A DNA stretch of 64,000 nt from Anaerolineae bacterium (GCA_016926255.1 JAFGOY010000070.1:35157-99156); one strand, 5' to 3'; numbered from the stretch's first letter, positions 51,971-61,298 are shown. The notes: a model not told the origin generated them from the letters alone. Program-made: numbers and translations.

Positions 51971-52972
51971 ATGACCGACCTTGATCGGGAAGCAATAGAA
52001 CAACGAATTGAAGAACTTAAGCCCTGGCGCTACAACCACGAATACAACGGGATCAAGATTGCAGGAACACCGGGCGCGATGCAGGTTCATGATCTGTATG
52101 GCAAGGCGATCATGCAGCACCTTGTTTCCAAAATAGTCGGAGACAGGGACCCCAAAGACTTCCGGGCGATTGACCTGGGCTGCCTGGAAGGACACTATAC
52201 CGATGTCCTGTGTGAAGCAGGATTAGGCGAGGTGGTCGGGATCGATCTGAGCGAAGGTCACGTTGATCGGGCGAAGTTCCTGCTGCAGGAGTTGAAGGGC
52301 CATCAAAATGCAACCGTCGTGCTAGGTAATGTGGCCGATGAGGAATTGATGGAAAGCCTGGGTAAGTTCAATATTGTCATCTTTCACGGCCTGCTGTATC
52401 ACCTGAAAGACCCGCTCAAGATGTTCGATATCATCCAGCGGATGATCCCCGACGATGGAGAGTTCTATCTGCTGCTTTCGACGCAGTTCAAAGGCCAATA
52501 CGGGGCGGTGATCCTGCCGCAGCCAATCGCAGAGCTGCAGATCAAGAAAAGCACGGTCAGCCTGGGCAGTGAGGAAGGGTACCAGCTTCATGAGGAAGTC
52601 GGCTCGGTATTTGAGCGCTGCTCGTTCCGGTTGAATCCGCAGGCTGTCTACCAGATTTTGAAGCTGTACGGATATCAGGGCATGATCGCCTACGATACGC
52701 CGGGGGGATATGGCTATTCATATAATGTCAGCATGGTGGCGACGCGGAATCGCCAGCCCGACTTTCTGAAAAGACTGCGTGGTGGGATAAGTATCGATGG
52801 GGTGAATTTCTACGAGTGGGACGGCCAATCGGTTGACTCTTACGATTTCAACAAGCTGATCCCCCGCCTATCACGGTTTCTGATGCGTGTGGCTTATAAA
52901 CTGGTCGACAAAGTTGGGAAATTCGACAGAAAGAGAGATCGCCGGAGACGAGGCGTATTCTCAACAGACTAA
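51971..52972 (+). CDS. Class I SAM-dependent methyltransferase of the glycan locus
   Basis: A 333-residue enzyme with AIDLGCLEGHYTDVLCEAG as motif I, VVGIDLSEGHVDRAK for the acidic residue, and NIVIFHGLLYHLKDPLKMFD before the later strands. A C-terminal extension of about 120 residues could hold the acceptor. It lies between hisH and the amidotransferase gene, so methylation of the modified sugar (for example N-methyl-acetimidoyl) or of another sugar in the chain would fit. Confidence 0.75.
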   Translation: MTDLDREAIEQRIEELKPWRYNHEYNGIKIAGTPGAMQVHDLYGKAIMQHLVSKIVGDRDPKDFRAIDLGCLEGHYTDVLCEAGLGEVVGIDLSEGHVDRAKFLLQELKGHQNATVVLGNVADEELMESLGKFNIVIFHGLLYHLKDPLKMFDIIQRMIPDDGEFYLLLSTQFKGQYGAVILPQPIAELQIKKSTVSLGSEEGYQLHEEVGSVFERCSFRLNPQAVYQILKLYGYQGMIAYDTPGGYGYSYNVSMVATRNRQPDFLKRLRGGISIDGVNFYEWDGQSVDSYDFNKLIPRLSRFLMRVAYKLVDKVGKFDRKRDRRRRGVFSTD

Positions 52973-52990
52973 AGAGGAGACTCAATCCCT

Positions 52991-54208
52991 GTGAGTGAAG
53001 ACACCAAGAAACCCGAAGCCTATTATGGACTCCCTCAAGAAGTGCGCTTCTGCAAGCGCTGCGTGATGTCCAACCAGCGGCCCTCGTCGTACCCAGAGTT
53101 CAAGCACACAAAAGCGCGGATCACACCGACGCTCCATATTGGCGAGGACGGGCTGTGTGACGCCTGCCGGTACGCCGAGACGAAGGAAGACATCGACTGG
53201 GAGAAGCGCGAAACGGAGCTTCAACAACTATTAGATAAACATCGCCGGGAAGATGGGCGTTATGACTGCGTTGTGCCCGGCAGCGGCGGCAAGGACAGCG
53301 CTTACGCTGCCTACGTGCTGAAATACAAATACGGGATGCACCCGCTGACCGTCACCTGGCCGCCGATCCTCTACACCGATTACGGCTACCGGAACTACCT
53401 CAACTGGATCGAGGTAGGGGGCTTCGACAATATCATGCTGCGGCCCAATGGCCGGGCACACAAGCTGCTGACCCGGCTGGCAATCGAGAACCTGCTGCAC
53501 CCGTTCCAGACCTTCATCCTGGGGCAGAAGAACCTGCCGCCCAAGATCGCCATGAAGTACGACATCCCGCTGATCTTCTACGGTGAGCCGGAAGCCGAAT
53601 ACGGCAACCCGATTGCCGAAACGGAATCGTCGCTGCGGGACAAGTCGTATTTCACGATGAAAGACATGAACGATGTTTACATCGGCGGGGTATCGGTTCC
53701 GGAGCTTCAGGAAAAGTACGGGTTGAGTCTGAATGAGATGTCGCCCTACTTTCCGCCGGATGCAACCGAACTGGAAAAGGCCAAAATCGAGGTTCACTAC
53801 CTGGGCTACTATCTCAAGTGGACCCCGCAGGAAGCATATTACTACGCTGTCGAACATACCGGGTTCCAGGCGCGGCCCGTCCGGTCGCAGGGGACTTACA
53901 GCAAATACGCAAGCATCGACGACAAGATCGACGACCTGCATTACTATACGACGTTCATCAAATTCGGGATCGGGCGGGCAACCTATGATGCCTCGCAGGA
54001 GATTCGAAACAATCACCTGACACGCGAGGAAGGCGTGGCACTGGTCAGACGGTTCGATGGCGAATATCCCGATCGTTACATCCAGGACGTGATGGATTTC
54101 CTGGAGATGGACATCGAACATTTCATGGAACTATGCGATAAGGGCCGGTCACCACACCTGTGGCGCAAAGATGGCGATCAGTGGGTACTGCGTCACCAGG
54201 TAGAGTGA
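52991..54208 (+). CDS. N-acetyl sugar amidotransferase (WbpG/PseA/LegA-like)
   Basis: ATP-dependent enzyme that converts an N-acetyl group to an acetamidino group with ammonia from the HisH-HisF pair. Two Cys pairs (CKRCVMS and CDACRY) form an N-terminal zinc site, and the PP-loop PGSGGKDSAYAAY binds ATP. The 405-residue length and the QNLPPKIAM-like region (GQKNLPPKIAMKYDIPLIFYGE) match the family. The start is GTG at 52991, with GAGGA 13 bases upstream. Its presence predicts an acetimidoylamino legionaminic derivative, such as 5-acetamidino-7-acetamido forms known in other bacteria. Confidence 0.9.
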   Translation: MSEDTKKPEAYYGLPQEVRFCKRCVMSNQRPSSYPEFKHTKARITPTLHIGEDGLCDACRYAETKEDIDWEKRETELQQLLDKHRREDGRYDCVVPGSGGKDSAYAAYVLKYKYGMHPLTVTWPPILYTDYGYRNYLNWIEVGGFDNIMLRPNGRAHKLLTRLAIENLLHPFQTFILGQKNLPPKIAMKYDIPLIFYGEPEAEYGNPIAETESSLRDKSYFTMKDMNDVYIGGVSVPELQEKYGLSLNEMSPYFPPDATELEKAKIEVHYLGYYLKWTPQEAYYYAVEHTGFQARPVRSQGTYSKYASIDDKIDDLHYYTTFIKFGIGRATYDASQEIRNNHLTREEGVALVRRFDGEYPDRYIQDVMDFLEMDIEHFMELCDKGRSPHLWRKDGDQWVLRHQVE

Positions 54209-54231
54209 TCCGGATTGGCAGGTAAATTTTG

Positions 54232-55308
54232 ATGAGTCTGGAACTTGAGGTGCTGTGCGTCCTCCCCGATGCGACGATCCGGGACGTGATTGGGTGCATC
54301 GATAAAAACGAGCAGGGGATCGCGCTGGTTACCGATGCAGATCGGCACCTGCTGGGGACGATCACCGACGGGGATATCCGGCGGGCGATGCTGGCGGGGA
54401 TCAGCCTGGATTCGCCTGCCCGCGAGATACTGGCGCGGAAAGCCGGCACGCCCTACGCGCAACCTATCACCGCACCGGCTGACACTGTACAAGCTGACTT
54501 GGTAAGGTTGATGCAAGAACGCGAGGTGAGGCAGATTCCGCTGGTCGATGCCGAAAACCGGGTGATCCGGATGGTGACATTCGATAAACTGCTCCCATCG
54601 CAGGGACTGCCGATGCAGGCGGTGATCATGGCAGGGGGAATGGGCACACGGCTGCACCCGCTGACTGACGAACTCCCCAAACCGATGCTGCCGGTCGGCG
54701 ACCGCCCGCTGATGGAACGGATCGTCGAACAGCTTCGGGATGCCGGAATCCAGCGGGTACATGTGACCACCCATTTTCAGCCGGAGAAGATCACCAAACA
54801 CTTTGGCAACGGCGAATCGTTCGGTGTGGATATCGACTACGTGGAAGAAGAACAGCCCCTGGGCACCGCCGGGGCGCTGGGACTGATGGAAACCCCAAAT
54901 GAACCAGTGCTGGTGATCAACGGGGACATCCTGACAAGAGTCGACTTCCGGTCGATGCTGACCTATCACCAGAAGCACAAATCCGATCTGACCGTCGCCG
55001 TGCGGCAGTATGACATCCAGGTGCCTTACGGGGTGATCGACTGCGAGGGGCCGTATGTTACAGGTGTTCGAGAAAAGCCCAGGATGGGGTTTTTCGTCAA
55101 TGCGGGGATTTACCTGCTGGAGCCGACGGCACTGCACTTCATTCCGAACGGCGAGCATTTCGATATGACCGAATTGATCGAGAAGCTGATCCTGGAAGAT
55201 CGGACGGTAGTGAGCTTCCCGATTGTCGAATACTGGCTGGATATCGGCCAGCACGAAGACTATGTTCAGGCCAACCGCGATGCGGCGGAAGGGAGACTCT
55301 CCTCTTGA
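54232..55308 (+). CDS. ptmE: CBS-domain nucleotidyltransferase (PtmE-like, GDP-sugar forming)
   Basis: Makes the nucleotide-activated amino sugar that enters the pathway. Two CBS motifs (about 1-120) precede a sugar-1-phosphate nucleotidyltransferase domain with AVIMAGGMGTRLHPLTDE, PKPMLPVGDRPLME and NGDILTRVDF. The same CBS-plus-transferase layout is that of PtmE in Campylobacter, which uses GTP to form a GDP-glucosamine. The ATG at 54232 follows AGGT. GTP as substrate is inferred from the family. Confidence 0.85.
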   Translation: MSLELEVLCVLPDATIRDVIGCIDKNEQGIALVTDADRHLLGTITDGDIRRAMLAGISLDSPAREILARKAGTPYAQPITAPADTVQADLVRLMQEREVRQIPLVDAENRVIRMVTFDKLLPSQGLPMQAVIMAGGMGTRLHPLTDELPKPMLPVGDRPLMERIVEQLRDAGIQRVHVTTHFQPEKITKHFGNGESFGVDIDYVEEEQPLGTAGALGLMETPNEPVLVINGDILTRVDFRSMLTYHQKHKSDLTVAVRQYDIQVPYGVIDCEGPYVTGVREKPRMGFFVNAGIYLLEPTALHFIPNGEHFDMTELIEKLILEDRTVVSFPIVEYWLDIGQHEDYVQANRDAAEGRLSS

Positions 55309-56291
55309 ACTGGAGCGGAAAACGGGTGCTGGTAACGGGTGCGGGTGGGTTCATCGGGAGCCACCTGGCCGAAAAACTAGTCGAAGCTGGGGCCGAGGTC
55401 AGGGCGATGGTGCATTACAACGCACTGGGCACCTGGGGCTGGCTCGATCGGTCGGCTGTACGAAATGAAATGAACATCGTCGCGGGGGACATCGCCGATC
55501 GGGACAGCGTGCGGCAGGCGATGGACTCGACCGAGATTGTCTTTCACCTCGCAGCGCTGATCGCTATTCCTTATTCGTATCACGCGCCCGCCTCGTATGT
55601 GCGGACGAACGTCGAGGGGACACTGAACGTCTTGCAGAACGCCCGCGATCTGGGCGTCGAGCGCGTCTTGCATACCTCAACGAGTGAAGTGTACGGAACG
55701 GCCCGCGTCGTGCCGATCAATGAGGATCACCCTCTTCAAGGGCAGTCGCCTTATTCGGCGAGCAAGATCGGAGCGGATAAACTGGCCGAAGCTTTCCACC
55801 TCTCCTTCGAAGTCCCAGTGGTGACGGTGCGACCTTTTAACACATTCGGGCCGAGGCAGTCGGCGCGGGCGGTGATCCCGGCGATCATTACCCAATGCCT
55901 GGCGGGGAAGACGAGCATCCGGCTGGGGAATCTGACTCCGACCCGTGATCTGAACTATGTCGGTAATACGGTGGATGGATTCATCGCGGCGGCGGTTGCC
56001 CCCGAAGCACCCGGCCAGACCTTCAACCTGGGATCGGGGCGGGAGATCAGCATCGGCGACCTAGCCCGGCTGATCGCTTCACTGGTGGGGGGCGAGATTA
56101 CCATAGAAACCGACGATCAACGTGTGCGACCGTCGGGGAGTGAGGTCGAGCGGCTGCTAGCCGACTCAACGAAAGCCCGCGAGGTGCTGGGCTGGACTCC
56201 ACAGGTCAGCCTGGAAGAGGGTTTAGAACGGACCATCGACTGGCTGCGCGATCACATGGAAAGGTATCGACCTGATGTCTACGTCTTATAA
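55305..56291 (+). CDS. legB: NDP-GlcNAc 4,6-dehydratase LegB
   Basis: Extended SDR that removes water from the activated GlcNAc to give the 4-keto-6-deoxy sugar. Visible are VTGAGGFIGSHLAE for NAD, HLAALIAIPYSYHAP, the TSTSEVYGTA segment typical of LegB/FnlA-type dehydratases and SPYSASKIGADK for the catalytic Tyr-Lys. It starts at a TTG in a TTGA overlap with the previous gene. It is followed by legC with a 17-base overlap. Confidence 0.92.
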   Translation: MNWSGKRVLVTGAGGFIGSHLAEKLVEAGAEVRAMVHYNALGTWGWLDRSAVRNEMNIVAGDIADRDSVRQAMDSTEIVFHLAALIAIPYSYHAPASYVRTNVEGTLNVLQNARDLGVERVLHTSTSEVYGTARVVPINEDHPLQGQSPYSASKIGADKLAEAFHLSFEVPVVTVRPFNTFGPRQSARAVIPAIITQCLAGKTSIRLGNLTPTRDLNYVGNTVDGFIAAAVAPEAPGQTFNLGSGREISIGDLARLIASLVGGEITIETDDQRVRPSGSEVERLLADSTKAREVLGWTPQVSLEEGLERTIDWLRDHMERYRPDVYVL

Positions 56292-57495
56292 GAAGCCGTC
56301 TGCACTCTCTGGCAAGCCGACAAAATCCTACGAACCGGGGGCTAAAGTCGAGGGGGGGATTCCGCTTTGCGTGCCGGAGATGGGTGGCAACGAGTGGGCC
56401 TATATCAAGGACTGCCTCGATACCGGCTGGGTGTCGTCGGTGGGATCATACGTCAACCGGTTCGAGGACGAGATCGCGGAAAAGATCGGCGTGAAATATG
56501 CCATCGCCTGTGTGAACGGCACGGCGGCGCTGCACATCGCTCTGCTGGTGGCCGGGGTCGAGCCGGACGACGAGGTATTGATGCCCTCGCTGACCTTCAT
56601 CGCCCCGGCGAACGCGGTTCGCTATGCGGGTGCGTGGCCGGTGTTCATCGATTCGGAGCCAGAATACTGGCAGATGGACCCGGCGCTGACAGCCGACTTT
56701 CTCGATAATCAATGCGATTGGTCAGATGGAACGCTGCGGAACAAATCGACGGGGCGGCGGGTGAAGGCGATCCTGCCGGTGCATGTCGGCGGGCACCCGG
56801 TCGACATGGATGCGATCAACGCGGCGGCCCACAAATATGATCTGCCGGTGATCGAGGATGCGACCGAGAGCCTGGGAGCCACTTACAAAGGCCGGATGAC
56901 CGGTCGGCTGGGGGAGATCGCCTGTCTGAGCTTCAACGGCAACAAGGTGATCACCTCCGGGGGCGGGGGAATGATCGTCACCGATGACGAGCAGATGGCG
57001 GCCAAAGCCCGCTATCTGACCACCCAGGCAAAAGACGACGCGGTCGAATATATTCACCACGAGATCGGCTACAACTACCGGCTGACGAACATCCAGGCGG
57101 CGATGGGCTGCGCTCAACTGGAACTGCTGGACGAGTATCTCGTCGCCAAGCGGCGGATCGCCGCGAACTACCGCGAGGCATTCGAATCGGTGCCGGGGAT
57201 CGCGCCGATGCCGCAGGCCGAATGGGCGGAAAGCACCTTCTGGCTGTACACGGTGCTGGTCGACGAGGCGGTCTACGGGATGGACAGCCGGGCGCTGCTG
57301 CGTAAGCTGGGCGAACGGAAAATCCAGGCGCGCCCGCTCTGGCAGCCGATCCACCTGAGCAAGGCGCACGCGGATTCGCCGAGAGCCGACTGCCCGGTAG
57401 CGGAGCGGCTCAACCGGATGGCGTTGAGCATCCCCAGCTCGGTTGGGCTGACGGCGGCGGAGCAGGCAGCGGTGATCGAGGCGATCAGAGGATAG
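56275..57495 (+). CDS. legC: PLP-dependent aminotransferase LegC
   Basis: Transfers an amino group from glutamate to the 4-keto sugar made by LegB. DegT/DnrJ/EryC1 class; the PLP Lys is in CLSFNGNKVITSGGGGM. The N-terminal IPLCVPEMGGNEWAYIKDCL and GWVSSVGSYVNRFE are typical of LegC. It has 406 residues. It is the last gene of the nonulosonate cluster. Confidence 0.93.
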   Translation: MSTSYKKPSALSGKPTKSYEPGAKVEGGIPLCVPEMGGNEWAYIKDCLDTGWVSSVGSYVNRFEDEIAEKIGVKYAIACVNGTAALHIALLVAGVEPDDEVLMPSLTFIAPANAVRYAGAWPVFIDSEPEYWQMDPALTADFLDNQCDWSDGTLRNKSTGRRVKAILPVHVGGHPVDMDAINAAAHKYDLPVIEDATESLGATYKGRMTGRLGEIACLSFNGNKVITSGGGGMIVTDDEQMAAKARYLTTQAKDDAVEYIHHEIGYNYRLTNIQAAMGCAQLELLDEYLVAKRRIAANYREAFESVPGIAPMPQAEWAESTFWLYTVLVDEAVYGMDSRALLRKLGERKIQARPLWQPIHLSKAHADSPRADCPVAERLNRMALSIPSSVGLTAAEQAAVIEAIRG

Positions 57496-57540
57496 TGATC
57501 GGCACAATCAAGATCGAGGTAAAGAAACCCGCCGGTTGTC

Positions 57541-57549
57541 TGATACAAT
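57541..57549 (+). promoter_or_regulatory. Extended -10 promoter of the Fur-family gene
   Basis: TGATACAAT reads as TGn plus TACAAT. The -35 region at 17 bases is poor. The inferred start lies about 25 bases before the ATG. Confidence 0.4.
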
Positions 57550-57579
57550 CAGGGCACTGACCTTTCCTGGGTGGACGCG

Positions 57580-58032
57580 ATGGACACAAGCAGCAATGAC
57601 ACAATGTCTTCTCTGATTGATTCGGCTCTGGCGCGGCTGCGCGAGGCCGGGTACAAGATCACCAATGCGCGGCGCACCGTTCTGGAGGTGCTGTGCCAGG
57701 ATAATCAGCATCTGACCTCGGCAGATGTCATCGAGCAGGTCGAAGCGCGCGATCCCGCTGTCGGGCGGGCGAGCATCTTCCGAACGCTGGAACTGCTGAC
57801 CGAACTGGCGATCATCCGCCCTACCTACCTGACTCCGCGCACGCCCAACTATATCGTCATGCCGGAAAGCGGCCACCACGCGCATATCATCTGCCCCCAG
57901 TGCAATAAGATCACCGAGTTAGGCGATTGTGAGATCGAAGACCTGATCGAGCAGATAGCGGAAAGACAGGGACTTGAGATCACGGGCCATCTCCTGGAGA
58001 TATACGGCATCTGCCCGGACTGCTCCGACTGA
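57580..58032 (+). CDS. Fur-family metal-responsive repressor (Zur-like by context)
   Basis: A 150-residue regulator with a winged-helix domain (LREAGYKITNARRTVLEVL...GRASIFRTLELL) and a dimerisation domain holding the metal site GHHAHIIC. The structural-zinc Cys pairs are CPQC and CPDC. Because it lies directly before the zinc transporter genes, Zur is the most likely type, though Fur cannot be excluded. The ATG at 57580 is chosen over an upstream in-frame GTG (57571). Confidence 0.85.
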   Translation: MDTSSNDTMSSLIDSALARLREAGYKITNARRTVLEVLCQDNQHLTSADVIEQVEARDPAVGRASIFRTLELLTELAIIRPTYLTPRTPNYIVMPESGHHAHIICPQCNKITELGDCEIEDLIEQIAERQGLEITGHLLEIYGICPDCSD

Positions 58033-58043
58033 CACCGCCCAAT

Positions 58044-58058
58044 TGATACAAAATATCA
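58044..58058. promoter_or_regulatory. Inverted repeat, likely operator for the Fur/Zur-family protein
   Basis: TGATA-CAAAA-TATCA, a perfect 5-bp inverted repeat with a 5-base spacer, 6 bases upstream of the znuA -35 box. Confidence 0.55.
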
Positions 58059-58064
58059 TTTATA

Positions 58065-58093
58065 TTGACGAAAACAAGCGGGAAGCCTATAAT
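58065..58093 (+). promoter_or_regulatory. Consensus promoter of znuA
   Basis: TTGACG and TATAAT separated by exactly 17 bases, with transcription expected to begin about 45 bases before the znuA ATG. It gives the znu genes their own start apart from the regulator gene. Confidence 0.75.
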
Positions 58094-58144
58094 CTGGTGT
58101 GCCGTATATTGATATTGTGTCTCAATTTTCAACGAGGTAGGCAG

Positions 58145-59167
58145 ATGAAGTTTCGTATCCACAGGATAGGGTTGGTGCTTGCTGCCATTGTTTTACTATC
58201 AGTGGCTGGCTGTTCTGCGCCTGCTGCCACAGATGCCGGGCATGAAGGCAACCTCGATCACGTGGAAATGTTGCTGCCTGATATCGCTCCTGTGAAACTG
58301 GCTGAAGGGGAGAAACTCTCGGTTGTGGCGACAACCAGCATCATCGGCGATGTGGTAGCGAACGTGGGCAGCGACGCAATCGATCTGACGGTGTTGATGG
58401 CAGTGGGGCAGGACCCGCACAGCTATGAACCGACCCCGCGCGCATTGGCGGCCATCGAGGATGCAGATATCATTTTTGTCAACGGTCTGGACCTCGAAGA
58501 AGTGCTGATGGGGAGTATCGAAAACACGGCGACCGGCGTGATCGTCCCCGTGTCGGCGGGGATCGAGCCGCTGGCCTCCGGCGGTGACGATCACGAGGAA
58601 GGAGACGATCATCACCATGCGGCGGGCGATCCGCATTTCTGGGTCGACCCGAATAACCTGATGGTGTGGGTCGAGAATATCGAGCAGGTTCTCTCGGAGG
58701 CCGATCCCGGCAGCCACGAGATGTATCAGGCCAATGCAGAAGCTTACCATGCGGAACTCGAAGCGCTCGATGCTTATATCCGCGAACAGGTGACCGGAAT
58801 CCCTGAAGAGAATCGGAAACTGGTAACCGATCACGGGTTGTATGGTTATTTTGCCGAAGAGTATGGCTTCGAAATTGTGGGCCTGATGATCGACAGCTTC
58901 TCGACAACGGCGGGGACATCGGCAGGGGATGTAGCGCGGCTGGCCGAAGTAATACAGGAAGAGGATGTACCGGCGATCTTTATCGGCACGACGGCCAGCC
59001 AAGGATTACAAAATTTGGCGGAGGCGATTGCCGAGGAGACCGGGGAGAAGATCAAGGTGCTGCCCCTGCTGACCGGGTCGCTGGCCCCGGAGGGCGAGCC
59101 CGGCGATACTTACCTGGGTTATATGCAGTACAACATCGACCAGATTGCGAGCGGCCTTGCGGAATGA
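58145..59167 (+). CDS. znuA: Zinc ABC transporter substrate-binding lipoprotein ZnuA
   Basis: Extracellular metal-binding protein of 340 residues with a lipobox ending SVAGC (C23). Metal ligands are suggested by QDPHSYEPTP (H92), the DPHFWVDP block (H164) and a His/Asp-rich loop between (GGDDHEEGDDHHHAAG, about 147-160), which is characteristic of zinc rather than manganese binders. AGGTAGG precedes the ATG. It is the first of znuA-znuC-znuB and carries a strong promoter and operator. Confidence 0.92.
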   Translation: MKFRIHRIGLVLAAIVLLSVAGCSAPAATDAGHEGNLDHVEMLLPDIAPVKLAEGEKLSVVATTSIIGDVVANVGSDAIDLTVLMAVGQDPHSYEPTPRALAAIEDADIIFVNGLDLEEVLMGSIENTATGVIVPVSAGIEPLASGGDDHEEGDDHHHAAGDPHFWVDPNNLMVWVENIEQVLSEADPGSHEMYQANAEAYHAELEALDAYIREQVTGIPEENRKLVTDHGLYGYFAEEYGFEIVGLMIDSFSTTAGTSAGDVARLAEVIQEEDVPAIFIGTTASQGLQNLAEAIAEETGEKIKVLPLLTGSLAPEGEPGDTYLGYMQYNIDQIASGLAE

Positions 59168-59187
59168 CTTTTTTATATGGAGAAAAG

Positions 59188-59997
59188 ATGCTGCCCCAAC
59201 TGAGTGTATACGGAAAAGCCTGTGATACACCTGCCATTGAACATACCCCCGCGCTTGAGGTCGAGCAGGTCGTATTTCGCTACTCCGGTATGCCGCGCCC
59301 CGCGCTGGAGATCGATTCGCTGCGGGTCATGCCCGGCGAACGGGTCGCGCTGGTGGGGCCGAACGGGGCAGGAAAATCAACGCTGATCAAGTTAGTGGCC
59401 GGATTGGAAAAACTGCAATCAGGCGAAATCCACGTATATGGCAACCCGGTGTTGTCGTGTATGCACCGGGTTGCACTCGTCCCGCAGCGTTCGACCGTCG
59501 ACTGGCAGTTTCCGGTGACGGTGCGCGAGGTAGTGATGATGGGGCGCTACGTTCACCTCGGCTGGGGGAAGCGGCCCCGGCAGGAAGATCGGGATGCGGT
59601 TGACGAGGCGATGAAACGGATGGAAATCTCCAACCTTGCCAATCGACAGGTCGGGGAACTGTCGGGGGGGCAGCAGCAGCGGGTGATGCTGGCCCGGACG
59701 CTGGCCCACGATGCCGATCTGCTGCTGCTGGACGAGCCGCTGAATCATGTCGATGTGGCGACGCAGGAACTGGTTTTCCATGTGCTGGAAGACCTGTGCA
59801 AAAAAACAAAGGCGGTGATCGTCAGCACGCATGACCTGGGTATCCTGCCAGTGCATTTCAGCCGGGCCCTGTTCCTTGACCGGCAGGTGATCGCCGACGG
59901 GCCGGTCGAAGAGGTACTTACTGCGCAGACCATCGCTAGGGCGTATGGTTTCGAATTTCATGGTGGGGAGAGCCTGTCAAAATGGTTGAATGGCTGA
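59188..59997 (+). CDS. znuC: Zinc ABC transporter ATP-binding protein ZnuC
   Basis: ATPase with Walker A GPNGAGKST, Q-loop VALVPQRSTVDWQFPVTVREV (diagnostic of Mn/Zn transport ATPases), signature LSGGQQQR and Walker B DLLLLDEPLNHVD. The ATG at 59188 follows GGAGA; an ATG at 59164 that overlaps the znuA stop is in frame and also possible. It has 269 residues from the chosen start. Confidence 0.9.
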   Translation: MLPQLSVYGKACDTPAIEHTPALEVEQVVFRYSGMPRPALEIDSLRVMPGERVALVGPNGAGKSTLIKLVAGLEKLQSGEIHVYGNPVLSCMHRVALVPQRSTVDWQFPVTVREVVMMGRYVHLGWGKRPRQEDRDAVDEAMKRMEISNLANRQVGELSGGQQQRVMLARTLAHDADLLLLDEPLNHVDVATQELVFHVLEDLCKKTKAVIVSTHDLGILPVHFSRALFLDRQVIADGPVEEVLTAQTIARAYGFEFHGGESLSKWLNG

Positions 59998-60812
59998 TCG
60001 AGCCGCTGGGCTACAGCTTCATCGTAAGGGGATTGATCGCCGGGATTCTGGCAGGGACGGCCTGCGCTGTGCTGAGTGCATTCATCGTGTGGCGCGGGAT
60101 GGCGTTTGTCGGTGATGCAATGGCACACGCGATTTTACCGGGGATCGTGCTGGCATTCATGGCGGGGATCAGCCTGTTCGCCGGGGCGCTGGTCGCGGCG
60201 ATATTGACCGCAGTGGGGATCGGACTGCTGTCGCGGCGCGGCGGGATGAAAGAAGACACGGCAATCGGGGTGATGTTCACCGGATTTTTCGCGCTGGGTA
60301 TTCTCCTTCTGAGCAAAGTGACCAGTTATCAAGACCTGACGCATATCCTGTTCGGGGATATCCTGGGCGTGGCACGCGGCGACCTGATCGCGATGCTGGT
60401 AATCATGCTGATAGTCATTGTGGCTGTGCTCTTCTTCTACAAGGAACTGCTGGTGACTTCGTTCGACCCAGGGCACTCGGTGGCAATTGGCCTCTCGCCG
60501 GAACTGGTGCGCTACGGGCTGCTGCTGCTGATCGCGCTGACGGTCGTCGCGGCGATCCAGGTGGTGGGCGTGGTGCTGGTGCTGGCCCTGCTGGTCACAC
60601 CGGCGGCAGCTGCATCTCTGCTGGCGAAGCGGCTCCCGCAGATCATCGGGCTGGGAATGGTATTCGCCGTCATCTCAACGGTGGTCGGGTTCTATGCCTC
60701 GTACTATGCCGATGTCGCTTCGGGATCGGCGATTGTCCTTACGCTGACCATGATTTTTCTCATGGCGTTTGTGTATCAGTCGATTCGCAAGTGGATGATG
60801 CGGAGTCAATAA
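59982..60812 (+). CDS. znuB: Zinc ABC transporter permease ZnuB
   Basis: ABC-3 family permease of 276 residues with about eight helices. FIVWRGMAFVGDAMAHAILPG near the N-terminus and VGVVLVLALLVTPAAAASLL later are family landmarks. It overlaps znuC by 16 bases, in keeping with one transcript and coupled translation. Confidence 0.91.
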   Translation: MVEWLIEPLGYSFIVRGLIAGILAGTACAVLSAFIVWRGMAFVGDAMAHAILPGIVLAFMAGISLFAGALVAAILTAVGIGLLSRRGGMKEDTAIGVMFTGFFALGILLLSKVTSYQDLTHILFGDILGVARGDLIAMLVIMLIVIVAVLFFYKELLVTSFDPGHSVAIGLSPELVRYGLLLLIALTVVAAIQVVGVVLVLALLVTPAAAASLLAKRLPQIIGLGMVFAVISTVVGFYASYYADVASGSAIVLTLTMIFLMAFVYQSIRKWMMRSQ

Positions 60813-60875
60813 GCCTCGCGGTGTAAATATCGGGTAGAATGAAATAAAGACGTGTTGTTGTCAGGAGTAGACGAT

Positions 60876-61298
60876 ATGTTGGAGCAGCTGCACGATCATA
60901 TCTGTGATGAACTGCGCGTCAACACACGAACCGATACGATATTTGTCGTAACAGCGGTGATATTCAATTTTGTGATGCTGGGTATCAGTTCGGCGGTGGC
61001 GTCCGAGGCGGCTGAGGAGTTTGCAGAGGTTACGCCGCTGATCATATTGATCATCACGTTGATTATGTCGGTGCTGGTGAACGGCGTTTCGGTCGTCGGG
61101 CTGCTGACCGGGCGGACAACGCGACGAAAACTGACCGATGGCCTGATCGGAATGTACGATGACGCCGGGGTGAGTAAATACTACGATGAGACGCTGCTGA
61201 TCAATTACATGCGGCGCTATGTGATATTCATTACCATCATCGGGCTGCTGGGATTGACATCGATACTCATCCCGTTGGTGATAGTGATCACGTCGTAA
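60876..61298 (+). CDS. Hypothetical membrane protein
   Basis: A 140-residue protein with hydrophobic segments at about 20-42, 50-75 and 113-138. A basic, hydrophilic stretch lies between the second and third (TGRTTRRKLTDGLIGMYDD). No family recognised. AGGAG lies 8 bases before the ATG at 60876. It follows znuB by 63 bases and may be on the same transcript. Confidence 0.65.
   Translation: MLEQLHDHICDELRVNTRTDTIFVVTAVIFNFVMLGISSAVASEAAEEFAEVTPLIILIITLIMSVLVNGVSVVGLLTGRTTRRKLTDGLIGMYDDAGVSKYYDETLLINYMRRYVIFITIIGLLGLTSILIPLVIVITS

Noticed and set aside
54193..55254. Minus-strand frame of 353 codons opposite the PtmE-like gene
   Set aside because: His/Arg/Gln-rich shadow of a clear CBS-nucleotidyltransferase.
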